From Piliocolobus tephrosceles (taxonomy: Eukaryota; Chordata; Mammalia; Primates; Cercopithecidae), in assembly GCF_002776525.5 (NCBI RefSeq), contig NC_045444.1, positions 32,160,198 through 32,224,197 of the forward strand: a DNA stretch of 64,000 bases, read 5' to 3'. Both the position numbers and the translations under genes were made by a program. The number at the start of each line of letters is the position of its first letter. Position 1 is the first letter of the stretch. The notes below the pieces were generated by a model that saw only the letters and a program-made list of their open reading frames with translations, was not told where the DNA came from and searched no databases. Shown in pieces: positions 59,215-64,000 of this stretch.

Positions 59215-59540
59215 TATGCCAATCATGCATTCTGGCACTGGGGAAATGACCACAAGATGAGTTCAGGGACCCACTGGACCCACTGTAAGTTGGACCTGAG
59301 CTAAAACTCTATTAATTATTTGACTTTCATAAGCCCCTACTTTAACTAGAGGACAACAATGACGTTTTGGGTCCCCTGGAATCAACGTCAGCTCAGAGCC
59401 AGTGTCATGCAGTACTGGAAATGTCTCATTTCCCCAGTGCACAGTTACCCTGGTAAAAGGCTGGAAGTCTCCTTGTAAAAGGATGGGAGAAAGATTCACT
59501 GTATAAATTGTCAGTAATGTAGTGAGGTTCTTTCTCAAGG
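59215..59540 (-). pseudogene. ERV-L protease region
   Basis: A retroviral aspartic protease cuts Gag and Pol after assembly. The minus-strand frame 59263-59538 holds the active-site motif DTGS at residues 45-48 (about 59395-59406), followed by ELTLIPG. The frame stops before the flap and C-terminal portion are complete; the continuation toward RT is in another register. Confidence 0.85.
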
Positions 59541-59544
59541 GGAC

Positions 59545-61315
59545 CTAGGCTCCCCTTTATTCAAGGGGTTCTGGGTCTGTAAACTGGCTCAAGTCTGGAA
59601 ATTGATTGAGTGGCCATGATCCTCAGTTTTTATAATTTAAATTAGTCTTTTGTACATTTGACCTAGAGGTTTTCTGCTTGTATAAATTAAGTAGGAATGC
59701 GGTAGGCTTCCTATCAATTTCACTTCTAAGAAGTCTGTGATTAATTTGCCAATGCCAGAGCTCTACATGAGTCAGACTGTTCTGATTGCCGCTTTACCTC
59801 TGCTGTCCATTATGTTAGCTATGCCCACCTTACCTTTGACAGTTGAGTGCCACCACTTGGCCCCTGCCACCTTGGGATCCAATTATTCCCATTGTATTTA
59901 AATTTTGTAGTTGAATGACTGCAGTTCCCACTGTTAGATATGACATACAGAGAAGAGCAATTACAGGACTCTTCAAAGATGCAGGTGTTGCCCTCATAAA
60001 TCTATTTTGCAAGGCATTGGTCAAGGGTATATCTTCTGGACACTCCCAGCTGGGACGAGTAGGTCTAAAGTGACTAATCCACTCCACCATTCCAGTCTCC
60101 CTAAGCCTTTGGATCCCTTCCTCTACATTAAACCAAGGGAGATCAGGCATTTCCAGCTCACTCACAGTGGGTGACCTTTTAATCCACATTTCAGCTAACC
60201 AGCAAATAAACTATTAGAATCTTTTTTAACTCCTTGAGCTGCAGTATTAAAAGCAGAGTCCCTACTTAGTGGGTCCAAATCAATAAATTCACCCTGATCC
60301 AACTCTGTGTTCCTTCCACCACTATCCCATACCCTTAATATTCATTCCTATGCCTGTTCTCTAGATTTCTGTTTGTATAAATTAGAGAACTTAAACAGTT
60401 ATTTTTTGAGTGTAGCATATCTCCTCATGGGTCACAGTCCCAATCTCATCTCCAGGGGCCAGCTGGGACTTCAGTCTAGTTATAGGTATAGAAGCAAACA
60501 GGGGTGTTGGGGGTTTCTCCTGAGAAGAATCAACATTATTTTGCCTGGCAACTGCCTCAGGGGAGGCCATCACTGCTGCCTCAGGCAGCACAAGGTTTAT
60601 CTCCTCAGACCAAGGTGGAAAGGCTGATGGTAGCATGGGATAGGGAGAGGATGTTGTTTCCACTAGAGATGGGAAATCGGATCCTTCTGGCAAAAAAAGT
60701 TTCATCAGAGTTTACAAACTCAGTGTCCCCAGCTTCATCAGTATCCTCCCACACGTCCCCATTCCAAGTTTCAGGGTCCCATTCTTTTCCATCAATGCCC
60801 TCACTTTACCAGTAGACACTTGTTGAGGCTGTGCATGCATCTTTCATTGCAGATCAGTCATTCTCATGACAAGAGCTTGTGTCTGTTTTTCCACAATTTC
60901 AGCTCTTTCTCTACAGGAAACAAGACTCTCACTTCAGGCAATCCTAGCAGATTTGAGGCTCACTATCTGCTTCTGAAGCCAGGAGACAGAATCCCTGAGT
61001 TCATCATTTTCTTTCATCACTTTGTCCACTGAACTTAGGAGCAACCAACCAGGTTCATTATGTTCTCCAGATATGGTCAAAAGTATTATGTATAGGGTCA
61101 CTAAACTCCTTGTCTCTCATGAGCAGTGAGTCAGGAATATCAAATGTATTTATTTTGTATAACTCTCTAAATAGTTCATGCCAAGGACTATCAGTATTTT
61201 TCATATTATTAGAAGTAGAGTCCTTAGCATTTGGGGGGTCTAATCATATTAAGCAGCCAACTTCAGAAACCCCAATAGCAACAAAATAATTCCATCCTTA
61301 ATGTTCTATTCCTCT
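59545..61315 (-). pseudogene. ERV-L gag remnant
   Basis: Gag would form the particle shell. By position, the minus-strand sequence between the primer site and protease is gag. Open frames remain at 60391-60705 (104 codons, Pro/Ser-rich, matrix-like) and 59830-60189 (119 codons, capsid-like), in one register but separated by stops. I see no clear zinc knuckle before protease. The assignment is mostly from context. Confidence 0.7.
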
Positions 61316-61317
61316 AG

Positions 61318-61334
61318 AACCACTCCTGGTATGA
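61318..61334 (-). other. ERV-L primer binding site (tRNA-Leu)
   Basis: Immediately downstream of the LTR in the element's direction, the minus strand reads TACCAGGAGTGG. This is complementary to the 3' end of leucine tRNA(UAA); about 13 of 17 positions match a leucine primer site. This is the priming tRNA class that gave HERV-L its name. Confidence 0.75.
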
Positions 61335-61339
61335 AAATC

Positions 61340-61795
61340 TGTATCAGTCAGGGTTCTCTAGAGGGACAGAACTAACAGGATATATATAGGAGTTTTTTAA
61401 CTCCTATATATTAGTTAAGTATTATAATATAAGTATTAACTTACATGGTCATGAGGTCCCACAATAGGCTGTCTGCAAGCTGAGGAGCAAGGAGAGCCAG
61501 TTCGTGTCCCAAAACTGAAAAACTTGTAGTCCAATATTCGAGGGCAGGAAGTATCCAGCATGGGAGAAAGATATAGGCTGGGAGAGTAGGCCATTCAGGA
61601 CTTTTCACGTTTTTCTGCCTTCTTTATATTGCCTAATAAGATTGTGCCCACCAGATTAAGGGTGGATCTGCCTTCCCCAACCCACTGACTCAAATGTTAC
61701 TCTCTTTTGGCAACACCCTAACAGACAAGTGCAGGATCAATACTTTGTATCCTTCAATCCAGTTGAGTTGACACTTAGTATTAACCATCACAACA
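61340..61795 (-). mobile_element. MLT2A-type 5' LTR of the ERV-L provirus
   Basis: On the plus strand it runs from 'tgtatcagtcagggttctct' to 'taaccatcacaaca', the reverse complement of TGTTGTGATGGTTA...TGATACA, the ends of MLT2A LTRs. Inner blocks include 'aggctgtctgcaagctgagg', 'aagtatccagcatgggagaa' and 'cccactgactcaaatgttac'. As the 5' LTR it would carry the promoter. A perfect 13-bp stem hairpin lies at 61382-61411. Confidence 0.9.
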
Positions 61796-62074
61796 TCCTT
61801 CTTTGGGGACCTCTAAAATTTACTAATCCTTTATCTGAATCCACAATCCTTTATCTGAAACTTTTGGGACCAGATTTGTTTTGGAACTCAGAATTTTTCA
61901 AATCTTAGGGGGAAAAAACCCCTCACAAAACATACTAAATGAGGTTTGGGACAGCACCTTGTAATAATCACATTATGTTAAGTCTGCAGTGAAATCAAGA
62001 ATATTTCAAGAAATGAACTGGAGAAAACAAATAGTCTCACATTTGGTCAGATCCAGTTTTGCCACCCAATGGAC
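61796..62074. other. Short unassigned stretch with a possible Tigger-type scrap
   Basis: About 61840-61915 ('ctgaaacttttgggaccaga', 'tttgttttggaactcagaat') resembles the ends of non-autonomous Tigger-family elements. The rest is unassigned. Confidence 0.35.
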
Positions 62075-62706
62075 TGTAGGGGCTAAGGGCCCACTGAAGG
62101 TTCACTGAAAAATTACTGACATGAGGCAGATTAACAGGAGTAAAGGCATAGAAATGTATTTAACATGTATACATGGGAACCTTCAGAATGAAGATAAAAG
62201 ATACACGGAAAATTCTCCATTTTTATGCTTAAATTCTACAACGTATGGACAGTCATGTAGAAACATGATTGGAGGAAAAAGGTATGATCTAACATTTAAA
62301 GATTGAGTGAGGAAACCTGCAAGCCTGTCTGCCTAGATTCTTATTGGCCTCTCTGAGCATATATTTCTTCCTTATATATATGGAACAAGATCTTCTCTGG
62401 AATGGGAGTCTTATAACCTACAGTCAAAGATAATAGGTCAGATAGTTTCTTTAAGGCCAGTTTTTACACAGATAGGGAAGAGGGAAGGTTAGAGTAATAC
62501 TTTTAGGATTTTTGGTTGGCTTTGGGGAAAAGAGGTTCTTGTTTTTATGACACACTTTTGGGAAGAGAGTTTCTAGTTTCTATGGCTAGACGTGAGAGAA
62601 AATGGGCCTGAGAGACAGGAGGTGAGGAGAAGGTCAGAGAAAAATATTTTACTCTGAGGCTGTTGCTGAGCCCTTCATTTTGGGGTATGTTTTCTGAGCC
62701 CCAATA
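62075..62706 (-). mobile_element. MER34-type ERV1 solo LTR, reverse orientation
   Basis: Plus-strand order: 'tgtaggggctaagggcccac', 'gaggcagattaacaggagta', 'aacatgtatacatgggaacc', 'cagtcatgtagaaacatgat', 'aagcctgtctgcctagattc', 'gaagagagtttctagtttct', ending 'ttttctgagccccaata'. Reverse-complemented, it begins TATTGGGGCTCAGAAAA and ends CCCCTACA. No internal sequence follows. The flanks GGAC and GGGC could be an imperfect 4-bp target duplication. Confidence 0.7.
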
Positions 62707-64000
62707 GGGCATTCATTTCAGTCTTAAGCGTCTTCAGGACTTAGAAATCCCAGATAATGGAATGTGAATATGCATACTGAAAATATCTTTGAATTGTCTG
62801 CAACTGAAGTTTGCTTTCCTTTCTCCCCCACTGCCCTACAGACAAGTCCTCAGCAGGGGAATTGTTTTCACCTCAGAAGTAGCAGACAAATGAACTCTGT
62901 TTACAAGTTTAAGAAAGAAAAAAGCAAAACATAAAAGCTAAAATCACATTTCTTTGTCCCATTTTGACAATTCTGTGCCTTCTGTCTTCTTGGGATTAAT
63001 TACCCATCTCCCACCCTTGTTTCAGCTTCCTACATGTGTCACAGGCTTAGTCAAGCTTTTCTTGCTTTAATGAAGAGAAAAAACAAACAAACAAAAAGCC
63101 AGGTCACTCTATTTTCCAGAAATTAAACCTTCATTGGAGACTATTTTATTTTCCTAATTATTAAAATAATTACTTATGCACTAATTTTGTTTTTCTTTTT
63201 TTGGTTTTTGACCTCCTATGTTAAAATTGGTAGACCAAATGAATATTGCAATTTGAGTAATTTAAAAATCTTTGAGTCTTGCCTTCTTTATAGATAAAAT
63301 TAATTTAGAAATAGCATTTTTGAAACCAGACATTCTTTCTAAACTAAGAATTCCAGATGTTTTTAGTCGCTGCCTATGACATTTCCACAATCAGAATAAA
63401 TTGTGTTCCCAGAGTAATGTAATAGATAGAAGTGCTGAATAAATCTCGTGCAGTTGGGATGACAAAATTAACATGCTGATGACATTTTAATGTTTCAATA
63501 TAATCAAGGGGGCATGGATCATGCCTCCACCAGTTCTAATATAATTCTATTCTTGAATCTTTTTCAAGACAAAATAAAATATAGATTTCAGAAAGTATAT
63601 AAGCATAGTGTGCTATAGTCTTCAGGCAAGCTGTTTAGGATGCATCTGAAACGCTATTTAGGTTCAGCTTTGCCAGTAGATATTTTACCAAAGCAAATGA
63701 GTTATATATATATAACAATCCTGGGTTAAGGGCAGATATTTTGTTAGTTTTATTCTCAAGGCTGCTATCGGTGCTTCCGATACAATTACTATTTTATATT
63801 TAGGCAAATTGTTTGCTAATTGAAACAGAGAAAATAGTCTATTTTGATTGGATACAGTGAACAGCTGCTATTCACCTATTCTCACAAAAATAATAAAAAA
63901 ATGTAAACAAATAAATAAACTTCTTGGACTCAAAATGAGAAATAAAAGAAAGACAAATAGCTGATAATAGCTATTTGAAATCTTAAAGTCAAATTTATCC
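62707..64000. other. No gene seen: AT-rich unassigned DNA to the window end
   Basis: No exon, RNA gene or supportable element over 1.3 kb. Several polypyrimidine-AG sites occur, but none pairs with a donor to make a convincing exon. Confidence 0.5.

Larger units (their letters stand above)
55790..61795 (-). mobile_element. ERV-L (HERV-L-like) provirus, 5' LTR and internal region, no 3' LTR
   Basis: Read on the minus strand, the order is: MLT2A-type LTR (61795-61340), tRNA-Leu primer site, gag remnant, protease, reverse transcriptase, RNase H, integrase, dUTPase, then 3' non-coding sequence to about 55790. A dUTPase after integrase and the absence of env are hallmarks of the ERV-L group, class III elements related distantly to spumaviruses. 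The reading frame changes repeatedly, so no protein can be made. No sequence matching the 5' LTR occurs at the left end, so the 3' LTR has been lost by deletion or replaced. Confidence 0.93.

Noticed and set aside
52450..62706. Two MER34-like LTRs in the same orientation about 9 kb apart, which could bound one provirus
   Set aside because: The DNA between them holds a class III ERV-L with its own LTR, a MIR and Alus, not class I gag-pol. The two LTRs also differ strongly and the left one is uncertain.

Overview
This window is nuclear DNA of a catarrhine primate, most likely an Old World monkey (macaque, baboon or vervet type). The youngest Alu copies (31143, 35163 and 47209) share changes I associate with the cercopithecoid AluYRa-type lineage: 'CAAGCCTG' near the start and 'GATCCGGCCAC' in the right monomer. 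The sequence is AT-rich. I recognise no protein-coding exon, no tRNA, rRNA or snRNA gene, no CpG island and no CRISPR array. It reads as gene desert or deep intron made of unique sequence and transposable-element fossils of several ages. Repeat family names rest on recognised consensus features, not on a database search.

Layout. 1-2.6 kb: a near-complete HAL1 (half-L1). 2.6-5.7 kb: unique DNA with L2, MIR and a CA repeat. 5.75-8.0 kb: a complete MaLR (MST/THE1-type) element, LTR-internal-LTR, on the minus strand. 8-11.1 kb: L2-like fragments. 11.74-12.39 kb: a solitary class I LTR with a 4-bp target duplication. 13.18-13.65 kb: an unusual three-monomer Alu. 13.65-26 kb: mostly unique AT-rich DNA with scattered MIR and L2. 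26-35 kb: an L2 split by an L1, a second L1, a CA/CG repeat, Alus, an L1 with an inverted centre, MIR and MER5A-type pieces. 35.6-37.1 kb: a 0.2-kb sequence present twice in direct orientation, the second copy bracketed by short direct repeats. 38.86-41.27 kb: a full-length Tigger1 DNA transposon with a dead transposase gene. 43.1-46.8 kb: an almost repeat-free stretch. 47-55 kb: Alus, MLT1-type LTRs, a MER34-like LTR and a MIR carrying a run of 17 G. 55.8-61.8 kb: an ERV-L (HERV-L-like) provirus on the minus strand with its 5' LTR (MLT2A type), a leucine-tRNA primer site, gag, protease, RT, RNase H, integrase and dUTPase regions, no env and no recognisable 3' LTR. 62.08-62.71 kb: a MER34-type LTR.

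Nothing here looks like a functioning multi-gene system. Every coding remnant belongs to a transposable element and is broken by stops or frame changes. The most unusual structures are the templated-looking duplication at 36.87-37.08 kb, the intact-ended Tigger1 whose three catalytic Asp codons survive, the ERV-L with many readable catalytic motifs, the three-unit Alu, and the repeat-poor interval with a perfect 18-bp homeodomain-type palindrome.
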